64,000 nucleotides of DNA from G963701675 sp963701675 (GTDB taxonomy: Bacteria; Planctomycetota; Planctomycetia; Gemmatales; Gemmataceae). The translations under genes were made by a program, and so were the position numbers. Positions 43,512-53,537 of this stretch are shown in pieces; the stretch's first letter is position 1; each line of letters begins with the position of its first letter. The stretch is from the NCBI GenBank assembly GCA_963701675.1, contig OY969623.1, forward strand, positions 2,356,001-2,420,000, in the 5' to 3' direction. A model generated the notes under the pieces. The model saw only the letters and a program-made list of their open reading frames with translations. It did not search any database and was not told the DNA's origin.

Positions 43512-45864
43512 ATGCCTCACGTTGATATCGGCATCATCACGATCCGCGAGGATGAGTTCGAGGCGGTGCTCAATCAGTTTACAGAACGCCCAAAGACCTG
43601 GAGCGGTCGCCGAGAATACAACTTGCGAACTTTGCCCCTTCGGGGTGGCTGGAAATACCGGATTGGAATCGTCCGATGCGTTGGCCCGGGCAACATAGAA
43701 GCCCGCGGTGTTGCCGAAGACATGATTCGAGACCTCCATCCGGCTTGGCTTCTCCTCGTAGGCATCGCCGGCGCATCGCCGAATACGGAATTCAGCTTGG
43801 GTGACGTGGCAGTTTCCAATCACATTTACGACTTCACTGTCGAAGCAGCTTTAGCGGATGGGAGTCGGGAATTTTCTGTGGCCGGTGGCCCACTGCACCG
43901 GCGCGGGGCCTGTCGTTGCCGATATTGTCTCACGAGAAAGGGATATGACGGGCTGGAACCGGCCTGATCGAATTGGGATGGATCGGCCATCCGAGACTTA
44001 CACGCCATCTAAGTGCGAGGGTGATGCGCGTTGGAAATCTAAGGTGGAGGAATCAATTGACAGAGCATTCCGCACCTCGCGGCCACCAATAGTTACTACC
44101 CGTAGAGTTGCGGCGAGTGATCGTTTGGTGAAGGCCCCCGAGCTTCTCAAGGTTTGGCAGAAAGTTGCACGCCACGCCGAAGTAGTCGAAATGGAATCAG
44201 CGGGGGCGTATCACGCCGCCCACAACCACGATGTACCGTATCTCGCTATCCGTGGGATAAGCGACCTAATCGGGTATAAGCGTTCGGACCACTGGACGAG
44301 TTACGCATGCCACACGGCCGCCGCGTTTACCAAAGCGTACTTAGAGACGAAGCCCTTCCCCATCGTCCCGTTTCTTAAACGAACGTCTACCTACGTATAC
44401 GGTGCAATTTTGTTGCTCGTGTTACTCACGTCCGGATGGGGCCTGCACTATTGCTGCTACACAGCGGATGGTATTGCGAGTGAATTCATTAGTATGGTTC
44501 GGAACCAAGAGCTGAAGAAGGAAATCGCGGATGATAGGTATCACTCGCTCGGATGGATTGCAAGGGCGATTGCCAAAACGAGAATTCATCGCGAATTAGA
44601 TCCATTGCTCGGGCAGTCGTTCACTCCGGACGACAAACAATCTCTACAATTTGCGAATCTTGCGGCGGCTTTCACACGATTCGATGACTCGACGGATTAC
44701 TTAGCCGCGATCTTCGACCACCAAATCGGTATTGATGCGCGGACCTATCTAATTCACCAAATTGGCCCGATAGGCGCCGATGTCGGTGTCTTGCGTGCCC
44801 TAGCCACGAATGAGAACCGTCCCCCGCTGGTGCGGCAAGCCGCGTTGCTTTCGCTCGGCTCGTTGGTCCACAAGCTCAATGACTTGGATCGGGATAAACT
44901 AAGAACCCATTTGCTTGGTGAGTATGAAAGAGCCTCGCACGCAGGAGTCCGCTCTGCTGCCGAATGGTTACTTCGGCGAAAGCTCGATGCAAAGAATCTA
45001 CTAGGGGAAGCCGATTGCGGACTGAGACAACGTGAAGTCAAACGACCACGATCGCATGCCTGTTGGTTCACGACAAGAGAGGGTCATACGTTCGTGGTGA
45101 TCGCTCCGGGCGGGAAAGAAGAGACTTTCCCCGATGCATTCGCAATCGCAACAAAAGAGGTGACGGTGGGTCAATTCCGTCGATTTGCCCGCGAAGAAGG
45201 AGAGGCCGAAGGATTAGAAGCAAGATATTTCTCAGTCTTTACTTCACATATTGAAACCGAGCCGATGCGTGGCGTTACTTGGGGTGACGCCGTGCTTTAT
45301 TGCAACTGGCTATGTCAAAAGGATGGGATCAATAAACAGCATTGGGCTTACGCGGATGACTTTAGTTCCTTGTTTGACAAAACGGTGTCCGAGGTTGTCG
45401 AACTTGAAACCAACTTTAGTGCGCGGCCGAAGGCAGGCTTTCGGCTTCCCACGAGCACAGAATGGGAACTGGCTTGTCGGGCCGGAAGCCGTGCAGCCTA
45501 CCATTTTGGCAACGATGCACAAATCCTGGTGGAATACGCCAAGTGTCGAGGAAATACTACGGACGAGGTTCTACTGACGTCACCCACGGCCGAGGTTGGC
45601 AATTTCATGCCGAATCCGTGGGGCCTTTTCGATTGTCACGGAAACGTCGGTGAGTGGTGTCATGACAGGGCCGGCGTCGACGGGATTCCGCGTGCGGAGC
45701 TGAAGCGAAAAGAGAGCACATCTCAACGGGTGTTTAGGGGAGGATATACGCTTCAGGAGAGCAAGTATCTTACATGTGGTTGTGTCGACCGTGGCGATGC
45801 GTGGCTACTTGCGAGCGACAGCAAGATCGGCTTCCGAATTGCTTGCACACTCTTGCCGGATTGA
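43512..45864 (+). pseudogene. nucleosidase (MTAN/PNP)-TM-HEAT-FGE fusion, one frameshift
   Basis: The start ATG at 43512 follows AAAGGTGGG. The first part is a phosphorylase-type nucleosidase: VDIGIITIREDEFEAVL, LLLVGIAGASPNTEFSLGDV. A one-base frame change near 43895 is needed to continue GPVVADIVSRERDM, VVEMESAGAYHAA (ribose-binding Glu) and AIRGISDLIG (catalytic Asp). A membrane span YVYGAILLLVLLTSGWGL follows, then HEAT-like helices (LVRQAALLSLGSLVHKL). The C-terminus is a formylglycine-generating-enzyme-like domain (GFRLPTSTEWELACRAGSRA, DCHGNVGEWCHD, SKIGFRIACTL). Nucleosidase plus FGE-like sensor fusions are known in STAND-type conflict systems. One indel separates it from an intact gene, so a sequencing error is possible. 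Confidence 0.75.
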
Positions 45865-46024
45865 ACCAAGTTCAAAGGCGTTCCGAAAGTGACGACGGAA
45901 GGACATGCGACGACCCGTTAGGCAGAAAACTGGAATGTGGATTCGTGTTTTGCTGAGGTTCACGTGTCATCATCTCACATAATCGTTTCAAGAGGCCCAC
46001 GCACTATTACAAAGCTGCACACCA

Positions 46025-46441
46025 ATGCTGAAGTACTTCTTGATTGGGGCGACGAGTCTGGTGCTTGAGTTGTTCACCTCAAGCTCTGTAAACGCACAAC
46101 AATTGAGCCGGGTAGACATTGAAATCAATCGAAGGATTGAGAATTTGATCGCGAATCTAAAACTGCAGAGCGAACAGATCCAACGAGCGAATAGACTCGA
46201 AGAAGCGAGACGCATTGCCCAATACGAAATTGACCCTGCAGTGGCTCAATTGCAGACCGCGATTCGAGAAAAGTACAACCGCTTTAGTCAAGTTGTTGGT
46301 GAGAACGAGCGATTACGAAGCAATACGGTGCTAGGACAACCGCAAATGACGTTTCCTGGCTGCTGGAACTACCATCCATTCAGTTTCTTTCCGTACTATT
46401 ATGAAGACACCAGCTTCTCCAGGCGCTACCAGGGACCATAG
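46025..46441 (+). CDS. 138-aa exported coiled-coil protein
   Basis: The signal peptide is MLKYFLIGATSLVLELFTSS, with likely cleavage after VNA. The body is a long helix with coiled-coil character (IEINRRIENLIANLKLQSEQ, IQRANRLEEARRIAQYEIDP). A short aromatic tail CWNYHPFSFFPYYYEDTSF follows. No family is recognised. It stands alone 160 bp after the nucleosidase-FGE gene. Confidence 0.6.
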   Translation: MLKYFLIGATSLVLELFTSSSVNAQQLSRVDIEINRRIENLIANLKLQSEQIQRANRLEEARRIAQYEIDPAVAQLQTAIREKYNRFSQVVGENERLRSNTVLGQPQMTFPGCWNYHPFSFFPYYYEDTSFSRRYQGP

Positions 46442-46463
46442 ATTCCGCTCGAATCGTCGTCGC

Positions 46464-46832
46464 TTACTCTGATAAGACGCCTGCCAGGAAATCGAAGTAT
46501 CCGCCGCCCGATTCGATGAAGTTGTTCGAGGGTATGACGAGGTCCGGGAACAGCTGACGCAGAGCGGCTGCCACCTTGTTGGGGATGTGCTTCCCGTGGC
46601 TTTGGTCGTGTGCGGTCCCAGTCCAGTTCAGGGCGAAAAGTTCGTTGCCACTGCGGAACACGTGGATGTGATTCTGGCCGACCGGCGAGTGGGGTCCATC
46701 CTTGCGGTAAGAATACGGGCCACGCAGCGGCCGTCCTCGATGCTTCGCCTCCTGCAGTTGGACACTCAATCCTTCGCCCGTCGCGTAGTAGTAGATCGTG
46801 TATTCTTCCACTTCGAGAATGGCGTAGTTCAT
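46464..46832 (-). CDS. 122-aa hypothetical protein
   Basis: I chose the ATG at 46832 (MNYAILEVEEYTIYYYATGE). Upstream in-frame sequence looks non-coding. The protein is a mixed beta fold with SPVGQNHIHVFRSGNELFAL and HGKHIPNKVAAALRQLFPDL, a pattern I have seen only in uncharacterised small proteins. It precedes, on the same strand, nothing obvious. The broken gene at 46885-47211 lies just upstream and may have formed an operon with it. Confidence 0.5.
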   Translation of the reverse strand: MNYAILEVEEYTIYYYATGEGLSVQLQEAKHRGRPLRGPYSYRKDGPHSPVGQNHIHVFRSGNELFALNWTGTAHDQSHGKHIPNKVAAALRQLFPDLVIPSNNFIESGGGYFDFLAGVLSE

Positions 46833-46884
46833 GCTTAGCTCGGACGAGGAAGCTGACGTGCCGGACCGGATAGACGGGCCGGCA

Positions 46885-47211
46885 CTACACATCTAATCGT
46901 TTCTTGATCCAAGCTGCACTCGCAGCCTCCAACATGTCTCGCCAGTTCCTGTAACTGGTGTTCTCTTGAATAAAATCGTCCCATTGGTCGTCAGGAATCG
47001 CTTTGAAATCTTCCGGTGACTCCACTTTGAAACCAGACGCTTCGAAAAGCTCTTCAGCTGAACCAAAACGCGAACACTTGGTGAGAAAGCCGCGAGTGAG
47101 CAGCTGTGGGATCGGTACGTCGTGGGTACCGGTGAGGTTCTCCGCCCGGCGGGATAGATTTCTTCAGGTTCCGTTGCAGTTCGTCAAAACCTTCCATCCT
47201 AATAGCCATAC
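46885..47211 (-). pseudogene. small alpha-helical gene broken by a frameshift
   Basis: GGGAG precedes an ATG at 47211 (MAIRMEGFDELQRNLKK). After about 20 codons the frame must change near 47165 to continue RRAENLTGTHDVP, then LTRGFLTKCSRFGSAEELFE, ASGFKVESPEDFKAIPDDQW and DDFIQENTSYRNWRDMLEAA. The rest is coherent and ends KKRLDV with TAG. I recognise the pattern from small uncharacterised bacterial/phage proteins but cannot name it. Confidence 0.55.
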
Positions 47212-47676
47212 TGTACTCCCTTCAGTTCGCGTCCTTTCAAAAGCCCCAAACTCTGTCCCCATTATACCAAGGGGGGTCGCTTGGTCCTCGAAGTCGCCGA
47301 TGTCAATCGTGCCGTTCACGTTCTGCGGGGGGCGCAACCATGGTGGTCGCTGTTCCCCAGTAGGGTTCGATGCAATTTCTGGCAGGGCGAGTTGGCGAGT
47401 ACCGGTGACGCCGACGCGCCTGAGCAAACCGACAACACCGCCGAAAGTCGCACTTGATATGGACTATTGTGGACGCAGCCGTGTCGGATTGAAAAACCAA
47501 GTTCACGCAGGGGTAATAACCATCCGGGCGGCCAACCCTTCATGAATCGCGACTTTTTCTTGGGATTTTCGGCGAGAATTCCGACGACCAAAGACTGACT
47601 TCGATTCGATTAAATACCATTCTCGCAACTTTCGCGTCGCTACACGTGACGTGACCCACATTGGTGAAACAAAAGA

Positions 47677-47708
47677 GGGCCAGAAACTCCGCTCAGAGAT
47701 TCTGGCCC
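47677..47708 (-). terminator. terminator-like hairpin 1
   Basis: GGGCCAGAA at 47677 pairs with TTCTGGCCC at 47700 (9 bp). On the minus strand the stem is followed by TCTTTTG. It reads out of a region that now has no intact gene. Confidence 0.5.
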
Positions 47709-47784
47709 GCGTGTGTCCGCCCTTGAACCCACTTAGGCAGACGATTCGAGTGTAATCGGCCGGCGGGTGGCGTGCAAACGAAAA

Positions 47785-47817
47785 CGGGCCAACAGCACGG
47801 TATACAACTGTCGGCCC
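47785..47817 (-). terminator. terminator-like hairpin 2
   Basis: CGGGCC-A-ACAG pairs imperfectly with CTGT-C-GGCCC. On the minus strand GGCCCG is followed by TTTTCG. It has the same closing sequence as hairpin 3. Confidence 0.45.
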
Positions 47818-48060
47818 AGGTCGGCAATCAGATAACCGACCGGATTCGAGTTTAACGCCGCGGGAAGGGAATACAAGAAAAAACGGGGAGTGTCGTGGTA
47901 CAGCGTTACGGATGGAAACACCCAGCCCGCCAGTTCAAAAGAGACATCCTATGGTGCGCTAACGTAGCGAGTGGCCTCATAACTAAATCAAAGTGTAAGT
48001 AGAAACGCAGACGTCTGCGGAGCCGGTGTACGTGAATCGCCGGTTCGGGTAGGGTTGAAT

Positions 48061-48096
48061 CAAAAACGGGCCGAGAGTTTGGGCGACTCCCGGCCC
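48061..48096 (-). terminator. terminator-like hairpin 3, after the DUF4062-NB-ARC gene
   Basis: GGGCCGAGAGT pairs with ACTCCCGGCCC with one internal mismatch. On the minus strand the stem is followed by GTTTTTG. It lies about 180 bp after the stop of the DUF4062-NB-ARC-TPR gene and is its probable terminator. Confidence 0.6.
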
Positions 48097-48276
48097 TTAC
48101 ATCTGGAGTTATCATGGTGAGTCGGAAACGGCACACCGAGCCGCCAGCATTCCGGCAGCGCAGAGCGCCAGCCTGATCAACCGGCGTCGACGATGAAGAC
48201 GGCGTCCACATTTGGCTCGATTCGCACGCTCAACGATCTCCAGCCGGTGCATAGCGGGCTCTTCTCGGGTACGAGT

Positions 48277-51200
48277 TCAATCGGCGTTACCGAGCTTCCC
48301 GGCTGTCTCGATGACGACCTCGATCGCTCTTCGGACGCCGGCCGGCCCGACCCCACGCCCCCGGAGAAACCGTTCGTACACGGCGACGGCGTCCCGGAAT
48401 TCAGGGTGTTCTTGGCCGTTTCTCAAGGCGTACAACACCAGAATCACGAGCTGGCGCGCCACCACTTCTTCTGCCTCACCCGGACGACCGGTGGCTTCAA
48501 ACACCTGGCAAAGCAGTGAGAGGCGGACTGCGACTTTCGTGTGGTGGGGGCCATACGCAGCCTCGTCGATCGCCAGCGCCCGGCGGACAACCGCCTCGGC
48601 CTCCCTATCCCGGCCCGCGTTCAAGTAGAGCCGGCCGAGGTTACTCAGTTTGATGGCCTGGTCTGGGTGATTCGGACCGAAACACCTCTTGCTGATCGCG
48701 AGGGCGCGGAACAACAGGCCTTCCGCTTCATCGTACCCGCCGCGGGAGGTCAGGAAGGTCGCCAAGTTGTTCAGGTCGCAAGCCGTGGCAGAGTGATCGG
48801 GACCGCTCATCTCCTCGCTGATGGCGAGCGCCCGCCGAAGCAGCGATTCGGCTTCGCCCGGCAGTCCTAGGTCTTCGAGCAGGCACCCGAGGTTTCCGCA
48901 ACAGACCCCGGTGCGAGGGTGGTGCGAACCGTACGCCCGGATGACGCCGGCCAACGTCTGGCGCATGACGGGCTCGGCTTCCTTCAACCGGTTCGTGGCT
49001 TGGTACAGTTGGGCCAAATTGTTTCGGTGGGTCAACAGACTCGGGTGCCCGTCGTCGTAGTGCTGTGAGTCAATTTCGATGGCGCGGAGGAAGAGTTTCT
49101 CGGCGTCAGCCACATGGTCGCTGAACTGCAGCGCGGAAGCGAGGTTCCCTAGGACGTCGGCGACGAGTGGGTGGTCCGGCCCGACCGCCTTCTCGACCAG
49201 GTCAGTCGAGGCACGGTAGATTTCGACCGCCTGCCGGAGTTGCCCCTTGGCGACAAGGATCCCGGCCAAGTTATTCAGGGCGATGACCGCGCTGGTGGGT
49301 TCCCGGTCCAGGTTCGCATGGTGGAGGGAGACGGCCTGGTGAAGGAGCGACTCCGCCTCCTCAAAGCGTTCCGTCATAAGAAGGAGTCCGGCCAGATTCG
49401 AGACGCTCGACGCGAGTTTCGCGGCCCGGCTCGGGTCGCGCCCGAACACCTCGCACGCCCGCCGCAACAGGGGCTCGGCTTCCACGAACCGGCCTGTCAG
49501 CATCAGGAGGTTCGCCAAGCTGTTCGCCTGCCAGACCTCGGCCTCGGAGTTCTCTCCGTCGTCCCGGACGGCGACCCGGTGGGAAGTCCGCAGGAGCGAC
49601 TCGGCGAGCGTGTACTCGCCGTTTCCCATGAGGAACATCCCGACGTTGCCCATGAGCCGCGACGCCGGGGCAGGGTAATCGAACGGAGCCGCCCGATCCG
49701 CGAGCGCGAGGGCGTGCGGTCGGAGCGGATGGAATACCGTCGCCCACGTTCGAGCGTCGTTGGCGTCCGCGAGCGCGAACTTGTCGGCAAGGGCGAGTGA
49801 AGCGACGAGCGTGTCATGTTTGTGGTCGGCCTCCAACCGCATCCGCGTCACGTCCTGCACCAAGCGGTGGACCGTGACTGCGTCGCCGGTCGTGTTCCAC
49901 TTGGCCAGGGAGTAAGCGGACAAATCCCGCAGTGCGCGCTCGCGATCCTCGATGGGGAAGCGCGGCGGCTGCTTCGGCTCGGTGCGGATGAGGGCCACCG
50001 GGATCGGATCCGGGGCCAGCCAACAGAGCAGGTTCAGCAGGTTACGCCCCTCGTCATGCAGCTTCCGCACGCTCGCCTGCCACGTCACCGCCACACTCTT
50101 CGGGTACCTCATCACCTCGGGGTCGAACCACGTCAATATTTCACGTTCGATCTCGGTCAGTCGTTTGCGGTACTCGGCGAAGGTGATGCGGTTGGCGCAG
50201 ATGTATGCGCCGGCCTGCTCCAGCGCTAGGGCGAGGCGGCCCAACTCTTCGGCCAGCTTCTCCGCTTCGTCCGGATCGGTGTCGGTCAGTTGCCGGGCCG
50301 GCGCGGTCGGCGTTTCGGTCTTCCGTTTGGTGCGTTCCAGCAGAAACTCGGTGGACGCCGGCAGGCTCAGCACGTCCAGTTCGACGGTGTTCACCCCTGT
50401 GCCCCAGTCGGTCAGACGCGACGTGATGAGGACATGCCCTGTGGTCAGGTTTTTGAACGCCGCGTTCACTGCCGACTGCGCCTCGGCCGTGTCCACGTTA
50501 TCCAAAATGAGAAGCCAGCCGGCGTGCATCCGCAGCCACCGCTCTACCGCCTCCAGTTGTTTCGCCTGCTCCTTCTCGTCCTTCTCAGGCAAGTCCAGCA
50601 CATGGACCAACGCGGCCATGTTCGACGCCAGGGCCATCGGCGTATCGGCGTTGGCGTACAGCCGGGCGGAATACTCGGTGCCGTAGCGGTGCGCGTACTC
50701 CACCGCAAACCGCGTCTTGCCCACCCCACCGAGGCCGTGGATGGCCTGCTTGGACGTGACCGCCGTGGCATGCGCCGGCCGCGTCAGCAGCGACTGCCGT
50801 ACCTGCACTAACTCGTCGTCACGGCCCTTGAACAGCGTCCCGATGCTGTCGAACGGCAGGTTCGGCTTCACAAGCTTGTGAAACCGCGTTCTCTCCAACA
50901 GTTCCAGCAACTGTTCCGACGTGTCAAACTGATACCAAATGTGATCCTGGGCCTTCAGGTGGGCGACGTACTCCCCCTGCCGTTGCTGGTGTTCCGCCGG
51001 CTCCGGGTCGAATGGTGCGAATGGGTACTTCTCGGACGCGAGATAGCGGTAGACCGGGATTTTCAATTCGACCGCGAGTTCGTACTCGAGTTGCGTGTAG
51101 GAGCACCGTTGCAACCCTCCCGGCCAGTCGGTCGGCTCGAATCCGTATGCCGGGCCGACGAGAAGCACGACCGCGTCGGACGGCGCGATCTCGTCCCGGA

Positions 51201-51360
51201 TCATGTCCTTGATTTGCTGGTATGTGCCGACGAATTCCTCTTGAACGACGACTTCGTATTTCTTCGACTTCAACCGTTCCGACACCACGAGGCGGAGCGG
51301 CTTCAGGCCACGGCTGGTCGCGCTGACGAAGAGCTTTGGGTATCGAAACGGTGTCACCAT
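48277..51360 (-). CDS. DUF4062-NB-ARC-TPR STAND protein
   Basis: The 1027-residue protein begins with a DUF4062 domain (PKLFVSATSRGLKPLRLVVS; DAVVLLVGPAYGFEP), which is TIR-like and common in NLR-type proteins. The NB-ARC ATPase follows with Walker A IHGLGGVGKTRFAVEYA (about 208-224), Walker B GWLLILDNVD (about 283-292) and sensor GHVLITSRL. The C-terminal 450 residues are about ten Kinesin-light-chain-like TPRs (LNNLAGILVAKGQLRQAVEI, HPSLLTHRNNLAQLYQATNR), the likely ligand sensor. Its ATG overlaps the stop of the upstream TIR gene (ATGGTGA), so effector and sensor are coupled. Architecture fits a bacterial NLR-like immune receptor. Confidence 0.85.
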   Translation of the reverse strand: MVTPFRYPKLFVSATSRGLKPLRLVVSERLKSKKYEVVVQEEFVGTYQQIKDMIRDEIAPSDAVVLLVGPAYGFEPTDWPGGLQRCSYTQLEYELAVELKIPVYRYLASEKYPFAPFDPEPAEHQQRQGEYVAHLKAQDHIWYQFDTSEQLLELLERTRFHKLVKPNLPFDSIGTLFKGRDDELVQVRQSLLTRPAHATAVTSKQAIHGLGGVGKTRFAVEYAHRYGTEYSARLYANADTPMALASNMAALVHVLDLPEKDEKEQAKQLEAVERWLRMHAGWLLILDNVDTAEAQSAVNAAFKNLTTGHVLITSRLTDWGTGVNTVELDVLSLPASTEFLLERTKRKTETPTAPARQLTDTDPDEAEKLAEELGRLALALEQAGAYICANRITFAEYRKRLTEIEREILTWFDPEVMRYPKSVAVTWQASVRKLHDEGRNLLNLLCWLAPDPIPVALIRTEPKQPPRFPIEDRERALRDLSAYSLAKWNTTGDAVTVHRLVQDVTRMRLEADHKHDTLVASLALADKFALADANDARTWATVFHPLRPHALALADRAAPFDYPAPASRLMGNVGMFLMGNGEYTLAESLLRTSHRVAVRDDGENSEAEVWQANSLANLLMLTGRFVEAEPLLRRACEVFGRDPSRAAKLASSVSNLAGLLLMTERFEEAESLLHQAVSLHHANLDREPTSAVIALNNLAGILVAKGQLRQAVEIYRASTDLVEKAVGPDHPLVADVLGNLASALQFSDHVADAEKLFLRAIEIDSQHYDDGHPSLLTHRNNLAQLYQATNRLKEAEPVMRQTLAGVIRAYGSHHPRTGVCCGNLGCLLEDLGLPGEAESLLRRALAISEEMSGPDHSATACDLNNLATFLTSRGGYDEAEGLLFRALAISKRCFGPNHPDQAIKLSNLGRLYLNAGRDREAEAVVRRALAIDEAAYGPHHTKVAVRLSLLCQVFEATGRPGEAEEVVARQLVILVLYALRNGQEHPEFRDAVAVYERFLRGRGVGPAGVRRAIEVVIETAGKLGNAD

Positions 51361-51775
51361 GCACTCCTTTCTTTCGAGCGAACCAGATTGCCGATGCCGG
51401 CGAAGAGGCGTTCAAAGCCGAGACGGTATTCGTCTTCGGAGTGCATCCACTTCGTCAGGGAAACATAATCGAGCCGAAAGACCTGGAACGGCGGCTCGTA
51501 CGGGATGGCCATGACGGGGACGATGGGCGTAGGCAGAGTTGCAAACCGGGCAAAGGTGAGTTCGTCCAGGCAGACGCTATCGACTTTATCCGGGCTGTTC
51601 GGATCGCTTGAACGCCGTACGGCGTGCGGGCTGAGGAGGGCGATCACCACTTGCGTGCTACGAAGGCCGTCAACGATCTGGTCGTCCCATTTCTCGCCGG
51701 CCCGTATCTGACGAGTGTCCTGCCAGACCTCGTAGCCGAGTTTCTCCAGGTCGGCGCGCCAGGTATCTGTCCCCA
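51354..51775 (-). CDS. TIR-domain protein, 5' end replaced
   Basis: The frame carries most of a TIR domain: WRADLEKLGYEVWQDTRQIR, AGEKWDDQIVDGLRSTQVVI, ALLSPHAVRRSSDPNSPDKV and the later FRLDYVSLTKWMHSEDEYRL. The usual first strand with FISYSHxD and the start codon are gone. Upstream of about 51775 the sequence belongs to an FG-GAP repeat fragment in another frame. The gene overlaps the DUF4062-NB-ARC gene by seven bases and was probably its effector. Whether a fused or new start now drives translation is unclear. The catalytic Glu region appears to be kept, but the truncated fold may not work. Confidence 0.6.
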
Positions 51776-52090
51776 TTGAAGTCACCAAGTGCAGCCCCGA
51801 TTGCAAAAGGAGCGACGGCGAAGGCAACGGAGAATTGGAACTTACCGTCGCCATTGCCCAAAAGCACACTGACGCCGCCGGCGGCACCTGCATCCGTTGT
51901 TGCGATGTCGACGTTGCCGTCGCGATCAATATCGCCTACTTCCGCGCCCGAAGCTCCTTCTGGCACGTCGTACCTCACGGGTGGTTCAAAGGTGCCGTCG
52001 CCCAGCTCCTTCCCTCCGCCGGCGTTACCCGGCTTCCTCGGTACTATGAACCCCTCCGACACCCGCCTTTGGCCAGACGCCCTTGGCGAC
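51776..52090 (-). pseudogene. FG-GAP/VCBS repeat protein fragment
   Basis: The minus frame reads GDGTFEPPVRYDVPEGASGA, EVGDIDRDGNVDIATTDAGA, GGVSVLLGNGDGKFQFSVAF and ALGDFNGD. These are two FG-GAP repeats with calcium loops (DxDxDGxxD). Start and other repeats are absent. It joins the TIR fragment at about 51775, which shows a recombination junction between an extracellular repeat gene and a TIR gene. Confidence 0.65.
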
Positions 52091-52551
52091 TGGCGACCAA
52101 GCCGATTGTCAGTCACCGCAGACGGGTCTCCCGTGTTGCTTGTTGTTCTTTGTTGACATGCCGTCGCCCACCACCCCGGCGAAGCGGATCGATCATGTCG
52201 TCCAATACCGATCCATAGCAGCCTTCCCCCGGTTCAGGTAGGGTCGGCCTTCGCATCGTGTCTTTCGGGGCCGCCTCGGCGTTCACACATGTTACAGCCT
52301 GCCAACTTGCAGACGGCCTAACGCCGCCTTTTGTCTCTCAGGCTTCGACCATTTCGTTACCTCCATAGCCGCTGAGATAGCTACCCGGCTGGGACGACCT
52401 TTGCCGGGACAGGACTTGCACCTGTTGGAACAACAAACCTTTCACGGCGCACGTGAACCACTACACTGGGTCACGATTCGGATCAATTCCGCCCGCGGCA
52501 GGTCCGCGTTGTACGAGGCGGATGCAAGCTACGCTCACGGCGAGGACTTAT

Positions 52552-52929
52552 TTAGCTGCGGCTAAATAGTGACTTCTTCACAAAATCGGTTGTCGGAAGC
52601 AACTCGGGCAAAGAATCCTCCACGACAAAGCTGTCAGGGCCATCGAATGACAGAGTGACTGCTCGCTTTCTTCCAACTTTGATGGTCAGCTTGCTGCCCA
52701 CACTATTTGCGAATTCCCAAGTTCCACGTTTGGCCCTAGATTTTCCTGAGATATCTGTCACCGCGATCGAAGTGCCGTTTTCTTTGAACTCACATTCAAT
52801 CTCTTCCGGAATGCCTTTGGATGCTAACAGCTCTTGTCGTGCAATAGGGAAGCTTTCCGAGTCAGACGGATCGAAATCGGTTCCAAGTTCGGATGCTATT
52901 GCCTCATCGTCGAATTCGAAAGTCACCAA
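52552..52929 (-). CDS. 125-aa hypothetical protein, start uncertain
   Basis: The open frame begins VTFEFDDEAIASELGTDFDP and forms a plausible small beta protein (GTSIAVTDISGKSRAKRGTW, KLTIKVGRKRAVTLSFDGPD). It continues upstream without a stop as FLGAKLVGEWLVTFEFD. A K-rich start (MAKKKSKDKEPG) lies in another frame at about 53002, so the true N-terminus may have been lost by a frameshift. It resembles lipocalin-like small proteins only loosely. No family assigned. Confidence 0.4.
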   Translation of the reverse strand: MVTFEFDDEAIASELGTDFDPSDSESFPIARQELLASKGIPEEIECEFKENGTSIAVTDISGKSRAKRGTWEFANSVGSKLTIKVGRKRAVTLSFDGPDSFVVEDSLPELLPTTDFVKKSLFSRS

Positions 52930-53116
52930 CCATTCGCCAACCAGTTTGGCGCCGAGGAAGCCACTCCGGGCTCTTTGTCTTTGGATTTCTTTTTCGCCAT
53001 CGCTAGATTCTCCAAGTTAGACTGGCTGCAATGTCTTCGTTCCGGGTATCTACAATACCATGATCGGCACGGAGCGTGGACTCATGACAAAGGATGTGGA
53101 CCAGGCGGTGATGACC

Positions 53117-53300
53117 TTACCCACGGGGACTTCGAACGATAGGACGGCAATCGTTTCGTCTACGACCTGTCACTTTCGTCGTCAACGTTTTCGATCCGAG
53201 ATACGTTTCTCCCTCGCCGAACGTGGACGGATCGCAAACGGTGCTGCTGAAGCTCCAAGATAGTCCCGCTATCGATGAGGGTGAGCATGCCGCGGTCAGA
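53117..53300 (-). pseudogene. C-terminal fragment of a surface repeat protein
   Basis: The minus frame SFSSTVCDPSTFGEGETYLG, then SKTLTTKVTGR, closely matches the plus-strand fragment at 59.5 kb (SAMCNPSTFGEGETYLGSKT). Sequence further along is frameshifted. The conserved upstream element lies about 240 bp upstream on the same strand. It is what is left of another planctomycete surface protein. Confidence 0.65.
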
Positions 53301-53537
53301 ACGAGCATCGAGCCCGGGGCGGGAGCAATTCTGGCGGGAGCGACTTGAGCGGCAGCACGCGAGCGGCCAAAGCGTGCGTGAGTTCGTGTGTCGATGCTGC
53401 GGAACCCAATTCGCCGGCTTCTCCGTACCATGTCGGTAAGCAACATAAGCGCGAAAGGACCAGCCGCATCATCTGCAACATGGCCCACACAGGGCGCATC
53501 GCCCACCTGCCAACTCGGCGGCGCACTTTTTTCCTAT

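Larger units (their letters stand above)
47212..48060. other. gene-poor region with tandem minus-strand hairpins
   Basis: No convincing gene lies here. It carries two of the three terminator-like hairpins described separately (47677 and 47785), with the third just beyond at 48061. A short open frame with no start (about 47240-47430, minus) has a plausible composition (NPTGEQRPPWLRPPQNVNGT) and may be another gene remnant. Confidence 0.35.

Noticed and set aside
48000..48060. Group II intron or other ribozyme domain (GGAGCCGGTGTACGTGAAT...).
   Set aside because: The similarity to intron domain sequences is limited to a short stem. No reverse transcriptase or conserved domain V was seen.
52397..52475. 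tRNA-like sequence on the minus strand (T-arm-like ACAGG-TGCAAGT-CCTGT and a stem TTCAC/GTGAA with a 7-nt loop).
   Set aside because: No matching acceptor stem (CCCGGCA has no partner), the D arm is poor, and position 37 is a C. At best it is a degenerate tRNA remnant, so it was not listed as an RNA gene.
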